Shown here in pieces: positions 49,443-63,525 of a stretch of DNA of 64,000 bases; within the stretch, counting starts at the first letter, position 1; each line of letters opens with the position of its first letter. The stretch comes from Impatiens glandulifera (taxonomy: Eukaryota; Streptophyta; Magnoliopsida; Ericales; Balsaminaceae). The translations under genes and the position numbers were made by a program. The notes under the pieces were generated by a model, which was given only the letters and a program-made list of their open reading frames with translations, ran no database searches and had not been told where the DNA came from. The stretch is taken from positions 48,921,852 through 48,985,851 of the forward strand of contig NC_061867.1 in the NCBI RefSeq assembly GCF_907164915.1. Direction: 5' to 3'.

Positions 49443-49798
49443 GCCGATGCCTCCCTTGTCCTTCGGTTTACAGAAAGCGGTCCATTTGACTTTTTTCCTC
49501 CTCTTCCGCTACTGCCCTAGATAAAGTTCCTCATTAGTGTATCGAGCTCCTTCATTACCTTCTTCGGAATGACCATTTGCTGCGCCCAGTAGCCAACTAT
49601 GCCCATGACCACTGTTTTGATAAGTTCGATCCTCCCTGCATAAGAAAGCTTTTTCGCTGTCCAGCCAGATATCGTGTTTTTTACCTTTTCAATCAGCGGC
49701 TTGCAGTGTGAGATCTCGAGCTGCTTTGCGGTTAACGAAATTCCTAAGTACCTTACGGGAAAACTTCATTCCTTGATGCCCATGATGTTGAAGATGTC

Positions 49799-50803
49799 CT
49801 ATTTCGTTTCGTCATTTACGCCTCCATAAAATGCCACACTTTTTCTTTCATTAATAGTTAAACCTGTAACCTCAAAAAAGAATATTAGTGCAACCCTAAT
49901 AGTTTTAATAGAATCAATGTCTGCGTGCGCTAGAATGAACAAATCGTCAGCAAAGCATAAATGGGTTACCTCCTCTATCTCACAGAATGGGTGAAAGATG
50001 TATAGATGATTCTTTCGGAACATTGCGAAGATGCTCTCAAAGATTGCCATGATAGCTACGAAAAGGTAAGAAGAGAGGGGGTCCCCTTGCCTTACCCTGT
50101 TTTCACCCTTGAAATAGCCTCTGTGGACTCCATTGACACTAACAACAAAGTAGGATGATGAAACGCACTGCATAATCCAATCAATAAAAATCATAGGAAA
50201 AGTAGGTACAACTAGAAAGTCTCGAATGGCTTCCCATCTAACAGAGTCGAAAACTTTCTTGATATCTATTTTGAAAGCCACTCTCGGGGATATTTTCTTA
50301 TTTCCGTAGCCTTTTAAAAGGCTCTGCATGAGAAGAATATTATGAGAGATTGTCCTACCGGGGATTAATGCAGATTGATTAAGATTTATAATTTTTCCTA
50401 TGACATTTTTAAATCGTTTAGAAATGATGTTTGAAATTATTTTATAAATCACATTGCAGCAGAAAATTGGTCTAAAATCTTGTACTTTCTCGGGCATCAC
50501 AGTTTTGGGGATCAAGGTTAAGACCGCTATATTCCATTGCTTTAACATCTTCTTGTTCTTGAAAAACTCCAAAACCCCATCAGTAACGTCTTTACCCACA
50601 ACCGACCAATTGTCTTTGAAGAACTGTGCATTAAACCCATCAGGACCCGGGCTTTTATTCCCATCAATACTAAACAGAGCTTCTTTAACCTCAACCCTCG
50701 TGACCACCCTTATCAACTCGCGACTATCTTCTATAGAAATTTTCCTATCAATAATCTGATACAAGGTATTCAGGTGACTTTGATGCTGCTTTCTTGTACC
50801 CAT
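49799..50803 (-). pseudogene. LINE ORF2 reverse transcriptase domain (335 codons open)
   Basis: The longest open stretch of the element. It shows NKSPGPDGFNAQFFK, IPGRTISHNILL, AFKIDIKKVFDSV (first catalytic Asp), VRQGDPLSSYLFV and CFADDLFIL (the catalytic Asp pair), in the order of plant L1-type reverse transcriptases. It lies in the same frame as the endonuclease pieces upstream. The motifs are intact but the flanking protein is not. Confidence 0.9.
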
Positions 50804-51274
50804 AAGCTACTTATAGAAATCGATAGCCAAATCTTGTACACCCTTTTAACCCTGAACATATTCACCATCATCATTCTTCAGCCTGTATACATTGTTTCTC
50901 ATGTTTCTAGCCTTGCATTTTCTGTAGAAAAAAGTTGTGTTTTTGTCACCCAACGAGAGCTAGCTCTGTCTTGATTTCTGTCTAATAAAATTCTCTTCAA
51001 GAAGACTCAGCTTCCTAAAATTTTCAAGCGCATCCCTTTCTGTTTCATTGATTTGTTCATCATTATCATCCCTTAATAACCTTTTCTGAACTTCTTCCAA
51101 TTCATCTCTAGCATCCAAAACTCTATTGGAGATATTGCTGAACTTCTTCTTGTCAAAGTTTTGGAGATGATTCTTCAAGAGTTTAAGCTTCTCAGAAACC
51201 CTGTACATGTTGAATCCCCTGACATTTGTAGACCATACGCTTTCGAGAATACCCTTGAATTTGTCGTTTTCCAT

Positions 51275-52015
51275 CTAGAAATTGAAAAATTTAAAGGGCC
51301 TTTTGAACCTTTCTTCCTTTTCCCAGAACAATTTAATCGAGTAGTGATCAGATATACCTGGATTCAGAACATGAAGTTGACTTCTCGGAAATTGGTTAAT
51401 CCAGTTCTCATTTACCAGACATCTGTCAATTCTACTTCTTCTAATTTGCTCATTCCCTCTCATAGAAGACCAAGTGAAGAAATTCCCAGAATTAGTAGGC
51501 TCGATGCAACCCATATCTCTGATACAGTCATTAAAGTCAATCATATCCCAAGTTATTTCATATTCTGGGCTACGATCAGATTCGTTTCTAGTTACATTGT
51601 AATCACCAAGGACAACCCAAGATTTATCACTACCGATCCAGTTTCTAAGACAATTCTAGAGGAGTCTTCTATCAGTGCTTGAGTTGCTAGCATAAACAAT
51701 AGCAAGATTAAACAAGATTCCTGTGATTCTGTCTTTAACCTCCACCAAGATTGCTTGATCATTCAAAAAGAGAGCCCTGACCTCAGCAACTTTGTTATCC
51801 CAAATAACCCAGATTCTGCTCATTTTGTCATTTGAATTGTGAATGATTTCCCAACTGCTATCAATACACAACTTGCTAACCTTCTCAACGTTCCGGCTTT
51901 TGACTTTTGTCTCAAGAATACCCATAATAGCGATCTTCTGGTTCTCAATGATCCTCCTGATTTCTTTTCATTTCAGAGGGTCATTGAGTCCCCTTATATT
52001 CCATGTCACTATATT
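51275..52015 (-). pseudogene. LINE ORF2 endonuclease domain, broken by stops
   Basis: It begins at about 52015 with TWNIRGLNDPLK, the start of an apurinic-type endonuclease domain. Next come MGILETKVK (catalytic Glu region), WVVLGDYNV (Asp/Asn motif) and GISDHYSIKL (final SDH motif). Stops lie after DPLK, after RRLL (51657) and after KFFNF (a TGG-to-TAG type change). Most of the domain stays in one frame with the reverse transcriptase, so decay has been mainly by point mutation. Confidence 0.82.
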
Positions 52016-52149
52016 CATGAATGGATATATGTGTTGGGTTCCTGACTTTCTAGACTGTCCTGGACCTCTTCATCAGAGAAATCGTAAGCATCACTTGTCT
52101 CGCTATCCTCAATGGCTACAGCTTGATTACATGGAATACTATTCACATT

Positions 52150-53282
52150 GAGTGGGGTTGTCTCACATAGATCTCATCTTCTCCCGTTATAGAGTCGATG
52201 GCTTCTGGATCCAGGATCTTTCTACTCTGTCTTCGCTTTTCAGCTTGTTCTTCTTTAGTAGGTCTTTTCTGACTTTGAACCTCTTCACTACTGGATTCAT
52301 GTCTGTTATCGATTTTAATTCGCCCTACTTCAGAACCAAGGCTCACTGCCTTATTCAAGACCAAATTGTCTTCTTCTGCACTTGATCTTTTAATTTCACA
52401 AAACCCCAGATTTTACAGTTCATTCTCAAGAGCTTCTTTATTGCTTGTTGGTTTTTCAATATTTTTTGTCCAGGATTTTCTTGTTCATTATCTCGAAAGG
52501 TGGTTCTAAGCCCATGGATCGGGTCATTTCGAATTCTGATGACATTGCTTTTTTGGTTTCTGCTTGCATTCCTAGAATTGTGAAGAGTGAACTCACGACC
52601 TATTGGAGTGCCATCAGACCCAATTTTGTTTGTTTCATATGGGACAAGTATTCTTTGTCACATAGATATTTGAATTCTAGAAACTTTAGAACCAAAATTT
52701 TTTTCATCAGGACCGGTAGTAGAAAGTCCGATAGCTTGAGTAGTATCCGGATCAGCAAGTCCAGGACCAAGCTTAACATGGTCAATATGGCTAGGTACGG
52801 TAGCATTATGAGAAGCTCTAGGACTGGTGTGGCTATGTCCAGCTTTATCAGGACCGATATCCTGACCAGGATCGACGTTTTGAACATGACCTATTCTTGA
52901 GAAAACAGAATCCCTAGGACCGGTGCCTTGAACATGACTGATAGGATCAGCGTTAGCAGGGCCAACTTATACCCTTACCCACTTCATTCTTTTTCCTATC
53001 TTCTTCCTTACCCTTATCTGTTCCTGCCCATCCTATCATTATCAGTGTGTTTATTGATGTTAAGTTTAGACCTATTCACATTTCTCTCAACCTGAGCCTT
53101 GTTAGAGTCATTGATACTGCCTTCCTGAGCATTGTTATTGACCTTAAAGTTTAAATTATTATTGACTAGACATTTATTCGTAGCGTGTGTGAAAGTGCTA
53201 CACCATATACATCGATTTGGTTTCCAATCATATTGTACTCCAATGTCAAATAAATTTCCCAGTCTATGTTTAAGTTATACAT
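52150..53282 (-). pseudogene. LINE ORF1 (gag-like) C-terminal remnant with CCHC zinc knuckle
   Basis: Near 53240-53170 the minus strand reads YDWKPNRCIWCSTFTHATNKC, a zinc knuckle of the C-x2-C-x4-H-x4-C type preceded by the YxWKP motif usual in plant LINE ORF1 proteins. A low-complexity Asn-, Gly- and Pro-rich tail follows, interrupted by stops. The upstream DUF4283-type RNA-binding part is absent because of 5' truncation. Confidence 0.75.
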
Positions 53283-55530
53283 CATTTATTATTTATATAT
53301 GATGAAAAACCGTTATAAATTTCACTCTCTCGTATCAACTTTAATCTAACTTGAAGACAATACAAATATTTTTTTTAGCTCTAATATTTTTAACTAACTT
53401 TAATTTTTAATTTTTGCTAGTTTTTACAAGTTGAATTTTAAAATGAATATTTAAGTTTATGATAAATATATTTTTTTTAGATTAGTGTATATTTATGTAG
53501 TAATTATATTAAATTAATTTTTTTCAAGTGAATATGTTTTTTAGGTATCAAACGTATAATATTGATACCGTAACGAAATTATGGTATACCGAAATCAAAG
53601 TAAGGTAAATGTATGAATTTTTTGTATATCAAATTTAAGGTATACCGAAATCAAGGTAAGAAAATTTATGAATTTATTATATACTGAAATCTTTGGTAAG
53701 GTATAAGGTATAGATAAAACATTGAAGTATATTTTAACGACTCACCCCTTGTCATGATACTATTTCTACATAAAATATTATTATTTGTATTAAATGTCAG
53801 TTTCAATTTTACGAAACCGAATATAATTGATTTATATGTGATATTATCAAGCAACTTAAAAATGTATTAATTTCCTACCAAATAATGAATTCCATTCAAC
53901 TGAATATCTAACACAATCTTTGGACAAAAATATGCTTAAAGTATGTTTCATTAATAAGAGGGTCCTTTGTATGAATGATTAAATTAAATAACTATAAATA
54001 ATTAATTAATAAATTATGCTGCAATTGGTTTTAAAAAAAATGCATATTTGTACTAATAGTTTGAGCATACAAACATTCAATCTAACGACACAATGACTAT
54101 TTAAACTCAAAATTTAAATCATTTTTATTAAACGGGCTTGTATTTGAATTGTATCATACACGGTTCAGACTCTCACAATTTTAACTATTTGAATAATTTT
54201 TACAAACAAATGTACGTTCACATTTTTTACATTAACGTAATATTTGTTTTCTTATTTAATTTATGACATTTATTTAGAAAATAACAATTATTTTGTTATT
54301 AAATTTTTTTATTCATTTAATACATTACATATATTTTAAAATATTTAAACTGTAATTAACATATTAAAAAGCGTGTATCTAAAAAAATAGTTATCTTAAA
54401 ACACAATTGTCTAAATTTATAAACAGGTAAACAAAGTTATATTGTTATAATTTTTTTAAAAAAGTCAATAGAAAACTTATCTATTTTCGAATTTTCTAAA
54501 ATATTTCTTCAAATCACACATTTTTAGTCACCAAGAATATATTCGACAAACTAGAATTCAAAAAGTTCAAAAGAAAACTAAATTAAAAAAATACTTATGT
54601 AAATATTTTATTTACAAATATAAAAAATTAATTAGAAAAAAGTGTTACATTAGAATAAATACACAAATTATGTCTTTGTAATTGTAATAGTTTGAATAAT
54701 ATATAACACAATTCAAATTTCAAGTCTCATTTTGTAAAAATGATATATATTTATACTCAAATAACAATTTACCATAACAACCTACATTTTTATTCACTTT
54801 CTTAAACTACCCACTTTAATTATTGTTGTAATATGTTTTACATTAGGAAAATTACCAATACTTATGGTATATTAATAATACTGTACCGTACCATAAACAA
54901 CCGAAAATATTGATTTTTTTGATATACCCAAAAAATTTGTAAGATGTGGTATTATACTGAAATTATGTTTTTTTTTAATTATTTAATTTTTATTTTTTCT
55001 AATTCGCTTGCATAAAGAATTAATTTCATAGACACAAATATTAGACGAATATAATTAATTAGACAACATAATTAGATATATTTATTTAATTTGGAAAATG
55101 TATGACCTACATAATGTATTTCATATATTTATTTTAATAATTTATAAATATTAATAATATCTCATGACCATTAATATTAATCAATCTAAAATTTACTTTA
55201 TAATTAACCATTATGATTTTTATGGTCAAATTTAATGAGTCAACCTTTATTTTTTAAGTAACTTATATTTATTTTTAATATTATTAAAATCAATTATTTA
55301 ATTAATGAATAAAAATATTTATCAATAAGAATTTATAAAAGAATTCCCCAAATAATAAAATTAGTCAAATTATATAATTAATATCATAATTATATACCTT
55401 TCATAGAGTTTAAAAAAATTAAATTAAGTACAATTTATTCTACTATATATAATCAAGTCATTTACCCATAGAGTCATATAAATTGTTCCATATATTGCAA
55501 CATAGTGAGAGTAGTAGAAGAGAGACCGAT

Positions 55531-55949
55531 ATGATGACAATGTTCAATAGAATTGTACCTTTACTTATTTTCATACATATTTTCGATAATAAATTTATAA
55601 ACGCAATGCCTTTTCGTACCTGTCTTGAAAATTGTTTAGTATGGTGTGTTACTCCTAACACTAGAAAGATGGCTATTTGTGGTGCATTATGCATTCCCAA
55701 ATGTATTATAGCCAGACCACCAACCCTAATGGAAGTAATTGATGGTTGCAATATTAAGTGTTCAGTCGATAAATGCGTTCAATTCATTGAAGGTACGTTT
55801 ACCGATATATTATTGATTAGTTTATTATAAATTTATTTAATTTTTGATAAATTAAATACTTGTTATTAAAATGTTTTTTACTTTTATTTACAGACGTAGA
55901 TGAAGTAGAGCAATGTGTGATTGCATGTGGAGAGAAGTTCCGATGCTGA
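55531..55949 (+). CDS. Thionin-like peptide, array copy 5
   Basis: Exons 55531-55792 and 55894-55949; 105 residues from the first ATG, 104 from the second (55534). All 12 cysteines are kept. The signal peptide differs from its sisters: VPLLIFIHIFDN replaces VLVLILIHISDD, with a proline in the hydrophobic core. The intron is shorter (101 bases against about 159 in copies 1-3) because a piece following TTATTGATTA is missing. Trp precedes the third cysteine, as in copy 3, so copies 3 and 5 are close relatives. Probably functional, though the proline could weaken secretion. Confidence 0.73.
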
Positions 55950-58532
55950 GACATAAAGATCGATAAATTTTGAAGTAAATTCAATTTGAGTTAGCAAATG
56001 AGTATTTTATTAGTCAAATTTCTTATAATCGTATTGATTTATATTCGGAGAAATATTTTCTACGTTTTCAATATTTCATCTGTTTTTTATAAATTGTTAC
56101 TCTTAAATTAAAGTCAAATATATTTATTAAACTGAATTAAGAACAATGAAACAATTCTAATATGTGTTATAATTCATATTATTTCATTTCTAAAGTTTAA
56201 TGATATGAATAAATAATTATAATTAATACAAATAAAATACATATATCAAGTTTTTAAATATATATACCAACTTTTTGAACAGTCACACATAATTAATAAA
56301 ATAATCTAAAAAATCATTCAATAAATAAATCGTGTTTACGCTACAAGTAAAAATCCTATTGACATATTTTTATTTTAAATTAAACAATAACATTAAAAAT
56401 TAGAAAATTATAAGCAACATTAATAAAATTTAAGCAAGAATTTACAGCCAATTTTAAATAAAATCCATTTTTCAATTAAATGTCACTATATTTTTCATTT
56501 TATATATTTATTGTTGCTAAAAAAATCTGTGAAATTGTTTTCTTTATAATATTTATGGTAGGTTTAGATGAAGAATTTAGCCAAGAGTTTCAATATTATA
56601 TGTATATTGATGGAAATTTTTGGTTTTTAGTATTAATTAATATCAAACATTTATTATTTATATATGATTAAAAACCGTTATAAATTTCACTCTTTCGTAT
56701 CCACTTTAATCTAACTTGAAGACAATACAAATATTTATTTTTTTTAGCTCTAATATTTTTAACTAACTTTAATTTTTAATTTTTGTTAATTTTTATAAGT
56801 TGAATTTTAAAACGAATATTTAAATTAATGATAAATATCTTTTTTTAGTTTTGTGTATCATTTATGTAGTAACTATATTAAATTAAAATTTTTTAAGTGA
56901 ATATGTTTTTTAGGTATTAAAGGTATAATATCGATACCGTAACGAAATTATGGTATACTGAAATCAAAGCAAGGTAAATGTATGAATTTTTGTATATCAA
57001 ATTTAAGGTATACCAAAATCAAGGTAAGAAAAATGTACGAATTTATTATATACTGAAATATTTGGTAAGGTATAAGGTATAGATAAAATATTAAAATACA
57101 TTTTAACGACTCACCCTTGTCATGATACTATATTTACATGAAATATTATTATTTGTATTAAATGTCGGTTTCAATTTTACGAAACCGAAAATAATTGATT
57201 TATATGTGATATTATCAAGCAACTTAAAAAATGTATTAATTTCTTACCAAATAATGAATTACATTCAACTGAATATCTAACACAATCTTTGGACAAAAAT
57301 ATGCTTAAAGTATGTTTCATTGCTAAGAGGGTCCTTTTGTAAGAATGAGTAAATTAAATAACTATCAATAATAAATTAATAAATGATGCTGCAATTGGTT
57401 TAAAAAAAGTTCATATTTGTACTAATAGTTTGAGCATACAAACATTCAATTTAAATTTAACGACAAAAGACTATTTAAACTCAAAATTTAAATTATTTTT
57501 ATTAAACGGGCTTGTACTTTGAATTATATCCTATACGGTTCGAAACCTCACAATTTTAACTATTTGAATCATTTTTTAAAAACAAATGTACGTTCACATT
57601 TTTTACATTAACGTAATATTTGTTTTCTTATTTAATTTATGACATTTATTTAGAAAATAACATTTATTTCATTATTAAATTTTTTTTATTCATTTAATAC
57701 ATTACATATATTTTAAAATATTTAAACTGCAATTTAAAAATTAAAAAGCGTGTATCTAAAAGAATAGTTATCTTAAAAGAAAAATATGTCTAAATTTGTA
57801 AACAGATAAACGAAGTTATATTGTTATACTTTTTTTAAAAAAATCAATAGAAAACCTATCTATTTTCGAATTTTCTAAAATATTTCTTCAAATCACACAT
57901 TTTTAGTCACCAAGAATATATTCGACAAACTAGAATTCAAAAAGTTCAAAAGAGAACTAAATTAAAAAAATACTTATGTAAATATTTTATTTACAAATAT
58001 AAAAATTAATTAGAAAAAAGTGTTACATTAGAATAAATACACACATTATGTCTGTGTAATTGTAATAGTTTGAATAATATATAACACAATTCAAATTTCA
58101 AGTCTCATTTTATAAAAATGACATATATTTATACTCAAATAACAATTTACCATAACAACCTACATTTTTATTCACTTTCTTAAACTACCCACTTTAATAA
58201 GTGTTGTAATATGTTTGAATTAGGAAAATTACCAATATTTATGGTATATTAATAATACTGTACCGTACCATAAACAACCGAAAATATTAATTTTTTTGAT
58301 ATACCCAAAAAATTTGTAAGATGTGGTATTGATACTGAAATTATGTTTTATTTTAATTATTTAATTTTTATTTTTTCTAATTCGCTTGCATAAAGAATTA
58401 ATTTCATAGACACAAAACGAATATAATTAATTAGACAACATAAGATATATTTATTTAATTTGGAAAATGTATGACCTACATAATGTATTTCATATATTTA
58501 TTTTAATAATTTATAAATATTAATAATATATC

Positions 58533-58545
58533 ATTACCATTATAA
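58533..58545 (+). other. Deletion scar: unit 6 has lost its peptide gene
   Basis: The unit-6 leader runs normally to TATCATTACCATTA and then continues directly as TAATCGTATTGATTTATATA, which in sister units lies about 850 bp later, just past the stop codon. The promoter and the whole gene are therefore absent. The junction shares TTA between both sides, as expected for a microhomology-mediated deletion or slippage. Confidence 0.85.
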
Positions 58546-59796
58546 TCGTATTGATTTATATATGCAGAATTATTTTCTACATTTTTAATATTTCATCTTT
58601 TTTATATATTGTTACTCTTAAATTAAAATCAAATATATTTATTAAACTGAATTAAAAACATTGAAACAATTCTAATATGTATTATAATTCATATTATTTA
58701 ATTTTTCAAGTTTAATGATATTAATAAATAATTAATATTAATACAAATAAAATACACATATAAAGTTTTTAAATATATATACCAACTTTTTTAACAATCA
58801 CACATAATTAATAAAATAAAATAAAAAATCATTCATTAAATCTTGTTTACGCTACAAGTAAAATGCCTATTGACATATTTTTATTTAAAATTAAACACTA
58901 ACATTAAAAATAAGAATATTATAAGCAACGCTAATAAAATTTAAGCAAGAATTTACATCGAATTTTAAATATAATCCATTTTTTCATTAAATGTCACTAT
59001 ATTTTTCATTTGATACATTTATTGTTGCTAAAAAACTAGTGAAAATGTTTTCTTTATAATATATATAGTAGGTTTAGAGGAAGAATTTAGTCAAGAGTTT
59101 CAATATGTTGCTATATATATTGATGGAAATTTTGTTGCAAGCAAATTGTTTTTAGTATTAATTTATGTCAATATTTATTATTTATATATGATTAAATTTT
59201 TTTTTTGAATTTCACTCTCTCGTATCCATTTTAATCTAACTTGAAGACAATAAATATGTTTATTTTTGTTAACTCCAATTTTTTAAACTAAGTTTAATTT
59301 TTAATTTTTTTGTTAGATTTTACAAGTTATATTTTAAAAGTTATTTTATTTTATGATAAATATTTTTTTTTTGTTTTGTGTATCATGTATGATATAACTA
59401 TATTAAATTGAATTTTTTAAGTTAATATATTTTTTAGGTATCAAAGGTATACTATAGATACCGTACCGAAATTATGACATACCGAAATTAAGGTAAGATA
59501 AATGTATGAATTTTTTGTATACCAAATTTAAGGTAAGGTAAATGTGTGAATTTTTTGTATATTAAAATCTTCGGTAAGAATAAAACATTAAGGTATATTG
59601 GACCGACTCACCCCTTGTCATGATACTATATCTACATTAAATGCTATTTTTTTGTATTAAATATCGATTTCAATTTTACAAAACCGAATATAATTGAGTT
59701 ATATGTGATATTATTAAGCAATTTAAAATTTTAAAAATGTATTAATTTCCAACCAAATAATGAATTCCAATCAAATCAATATCTAACACATCTTTG

Positions 59797-60040
59797 GACA
59801 ACAAATATTTGTCAATAAAAATATGCTTAAAGTATGTTTCATTGCGAAAAGGGTCCTTTGTAAAAATGAGTAAATTAAATAACTATCGATTGAGATTGAT
59901 GGTTGATTTGTCAATTGATAAGAGGCCGATAAGATTGAGATTGATGGTTGATTTTTCAATTGACAACAAATATTTGTCAATAAAAATATGCTTAAAGTAT
60001 GTTTCATTGCGAAGAGCTTGGTAAAAATGAGTAAATTAAA
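59797..60040 (+). repeat. Local duplication specific to units 6 and 7 (first instance)
   Basis: A block from ACAAATATTTGTCAATAAAA through GAGTAAATTAAATAACTAT occurs twice here (about 59797-59883 and 59962-60040), separated by a twice-repeated GATTGAGATTGATGGTTGAT. Units 1 to 5 have the block once. The same doubled arrangement recurs in unit 7. Confidence 0.82.
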
Positions 60041-61512
60041 TAACTATTAATAATATATTAATAAATGTTGCTGCAATTGGTTTTAAAAAATGCATATTTG
60101 TACTAATAGTTTGAGCATACAAACATTCAATTTAACGTCACAATGGCTATTTAATCTTTAAATTTAAATCAATTTTATTAAACAGACTTGTAATTTGAAT
60201 TGTGTCATATAGGATTTGAACTCTCACAATTTTAACTATTTGAGTCATTTTTTACAAACAAATGTACGTGCACATTTTTTACATTAACGTAATGTTTATT
60301 TTCTTATTTAATTTATGACATATATTTGGAATATAACAATTATTTCGTAATTATTTTTTTTCTATTTATTTAATAAATTACATATTTTTATAAATATTTA
60401 AACTGCAATGGACAAATTAAAAAGCGTGTATCTAAAGAAAATAGTTATCTAAAATCACAAATATGTCTAAATTTACGAACTGGTAAAAGTTATATCGTTA
60501 TAATTTTGAAAAATCAATAGAAAACTTATATATTTTCGAATTTTCAAAAATATTTCTTCAAATAACAAATTTTTAATCACCAAAAACAAATTCGACAAAA
60601 TAGAATTTAAAAAGTTCAAAAGAATACTAATTTAAAAAAATACTTATATAAATATATTATTTACAAATATAATAAATTAATTAGAAAAAAATGATACATT
60701 AGAATAAGTACACACATTAATTGTAATAGTTCGAATAATATATGACATATGTTTGATACTCAAATAACAATTTACCATAATCACCTACATTTTTATTCAC
60801 TTTTTCAAACTAACCACCTTAATAATGACATTGAGAAAATTATCGATATTTTCTGTATATTAAAAATAACTTACCGTAAATTTAGATTTTTTGATATACA
60901 CAAAAAAATTTGTAAAGTGTGGTACCGTTACGAAATTTATATTTATTTATATTTTATTTTTATTTTTTCTAATTCTCTTACATAAAGAATTAATTTCACA
61001 GTACACAAATATTAGACATATATAATTAATTAGACATCATGACAACATAATTAGTTATATTTTTTTAATTTGGAAAATGTATGACCTAAATAATCTATTT
61101 CATGTATTAATTTTAATAATTTAAAAATATTAATAATATCTCCTAACCATTAATATTACTCAATCTAAAATTTAGATTATAATTAACAATTATGAGATTT
61201 ATGGTCAAATTTAAACAGTCAACCATTATTTTTTAAGTAATTTATATTGTTTTTTGAATATTACTAAAATCGATTATTTAATTAATGACTAAATCTATTT
61301 ATCAATAAGAACTTATAAAAGAATTCCCAAAATAACAAAATTAGTCAAATTATATAATTAATATAGTGGTTACATACCTTTCACAGAGTTTAAAAAAATT
61401 AAATTAAGTACAATTTATTCTACTATATATAATCAAGTCATTTACCATAGAGTCATATAAATTGTTCCATATATTGCAACATAGTGAGAATAGTGGGAGA
61501 GAGACCGATAGA

Positions 61513-61980
61513 ATGACAATGTTCAATAGAATTGTACTTGTACTTATTTTGATACATATTTCCGATGATAAATTTATAAATGCAATGCCTTTTCGTACTT
61601 GTCTTGAAAATTGTTTAGGAGGGTGTGTTACTCCTAATACTAGAAAGATGGCTATTTGTGGTGCATTATGTATTCCAAAATGTATTATAGCCAGACCTCC
61701 AACCCTAATGGAAGTAGTTGATGGTTGCAATATTAAGTGTTTTGTCGATAAATGCGTTCAATTCATTGAAGGTACGTTGATCTATATATTATTGATTACT
61801 ATTTAATGTATTAGATTTGCATAAAATCTTAATTATATTTATAATTATTGATTAGTTTATTATAAATTTATTTAACTTTTGATCGAATCAATACTTGTTA
61901 TTAATATGATTTTTATGCTTTTATTTACAGACGTGAATGAAGTAGAGAAATGTGTGATTGCATGTGGAGAGAAGTGCTAA
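61513..61980 (+). CDS. Thionin-like peptide, array copy 7, with a shortened C-terminus
   Basis: Exons 61513-61771 and 61931-61980; 102 residues. All 12 cysteines are kept. Exon 2 has lost six bases (TTACGA), so the last two cysteines are spaced C-x3-C instead of C-x5-C, and the stop is TAA instead of TGA. Otherwise it is closest to copy 1 (Phe after the eighth cysteine, KCFVDKC), with Gly-Gly before the third cysteine. Promoter and splice sites look sound. Probably functional. Confidence 0.74.
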
Positions 61981-63269
61981 GACATAAAAATGGATGGATT
62001 TTGAAGTAAATTCAATTTGAGTTAGCAATTGAGTATTTTATTAGTCAAATTTCTTATAATCATATTGATTTATATATGCAGAATTATTTTCTACATTTTT
62101 AATATTTCATCTTTTTTATAAATTGTTACTCTTAAATTAAAATCAAATATATTTATTAAACTGAATTAAAAACATTGAAACAATTCTAATATGTATTATA
62201 ATTCATATTATTTTATTTTTAAAGTTTAATGATATTAATAAATAATTACAATTAATACAAATAAAATACATATATCAAGTTTTTAAATATATATACCAAC
62301 TTTTTTAACAATCACACATAATTAATAAAATAAAATAAAAAATCATTCATTAAATCTTGTTTACGCTACAAGTAAAATGTCTATTGACTTATTTTTATTT
62401 AAAATTAAACACTAACATTAAAAATTAGAACATTATAAGCAACACTAATAAAATTTAAGCAAGATTCTACATCGAATTTTAAATATAATCAATTTTTTCA
62501 TTAAATGTCACTATATTTTTCATTTGATATATTTATTGTTGCTAAAAAAACTAGTGAAAATGTTTTCTTTATAATATATATAGTAGGTTTAGATGAAGAA
62601 TTTAGTCAAGAGTTTCAATATGTTGCTATATATATTGATGGAAATTTTGTTCCAAGCAAATTATTTTAAGTATTAATTTATGTCAATATTTATTATTTAT
62701 ATATGATTAATCCATTTTAATCTAACTTGAAGACAATAAATATGTTTATTTTTGTTAACTCCAATTTTTTTAACTAAGTTTAATTTTTAATTTTTTTTTA
62801 GGTTTTACAAGTTATATTTTAAAAGTATTATTTTAGTTTATGATAAATATTTTTTTTTTGTATCATGTATGTAATAACTATATTAAATTGAATTTTTTAA
62901 GTTAATATATTTTTTAGGTATCAAAGGTATATTATAGATACCATACCGAAATTATGATATACCGAAATTAAGGTAAAATAAATGTATGAATTTTTTGTAT
63001 ACCAAATTTAAGGTAAGGTAAATGTGTGAATTTTTTGTATACTAAAATCTTCGGTAAAAATTAAACATTAAGGTATATTGGACCGACTCACCCCTTGTCA
63101 TGATACTATATCTACATGAAATGCTATTTTTTGTATTAAATGTCGATTTCAATTTTACAAAACCGAATATAATTGAGTTATATGTGATATTATCAAGCAA
63201 TTTAAAAATGTATTAATTTCCAACCAAATAATGAATTCCAATCAAATGAATATCTAACACAATCTTTGG

Positions 63270-63525
63270 ACAACAAATATTTGTCAATAAAAATATGCTT
63301 AAAGTATGTTCCATTGCGAAGAGGGTCCTTTGTAAAAATGAGTAAATTAAATAACTATCGATTGAGATTGATGGTTGATTTGTCAATTGATAAGAGGTCG
63401 ATAAGATTGAGATTGATGGTTGATTTGCCAATTGACAACAAATATTTGTAAATAAAAATATGCTTAAAGTATGTTTCATTGCGAAGAGCTTGGTAAAAAT
63501 GAGTAAATTAAATAACTATTAATAA
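63270..63525 (+). repeat. Local duplication specific to units 6 and 7 (second instance)
   Basis: Same doubled block and GATTGATGGTTGATTTG linkers as at 59797-60040, with few differences. Because the local duplication is shared, units 6 and 7 descend from one unit that already had it. Confidence 0.82.

Larger units (their letters stand above)
48208..53282 (-). mobile_element. 5'-truncated L1-type LINE retrotransposon inserted in array unit 4
   Basis: About 5.1 kb, transcribed on the minus strand: ORF1 remnant with a zinc knuckle, endonuclease, reverse transcriptase and C-terminal domain in order from 53282 down to about 48330. The 3' end is an A-rich tail with ATAATAATAA at 48208-48220. The flanks share CATTTATTATT (48197-48207 and 53283-53293), the target duplication. 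Sister units have this site once (for example near 44636). The 5' end lies just before the ORF1 zinc knuckle, so the start of ORF1 and the promoter are missing. Stops and frame changes break the ORFs; the element cannot move on its own. Confidence 0.92.

Noticed and set aside
51161..52900. Plus-strand open frames of 100-173 codons
   Set aside because: They are antisense to the LINE ORFs on the minus strand and have no family features.
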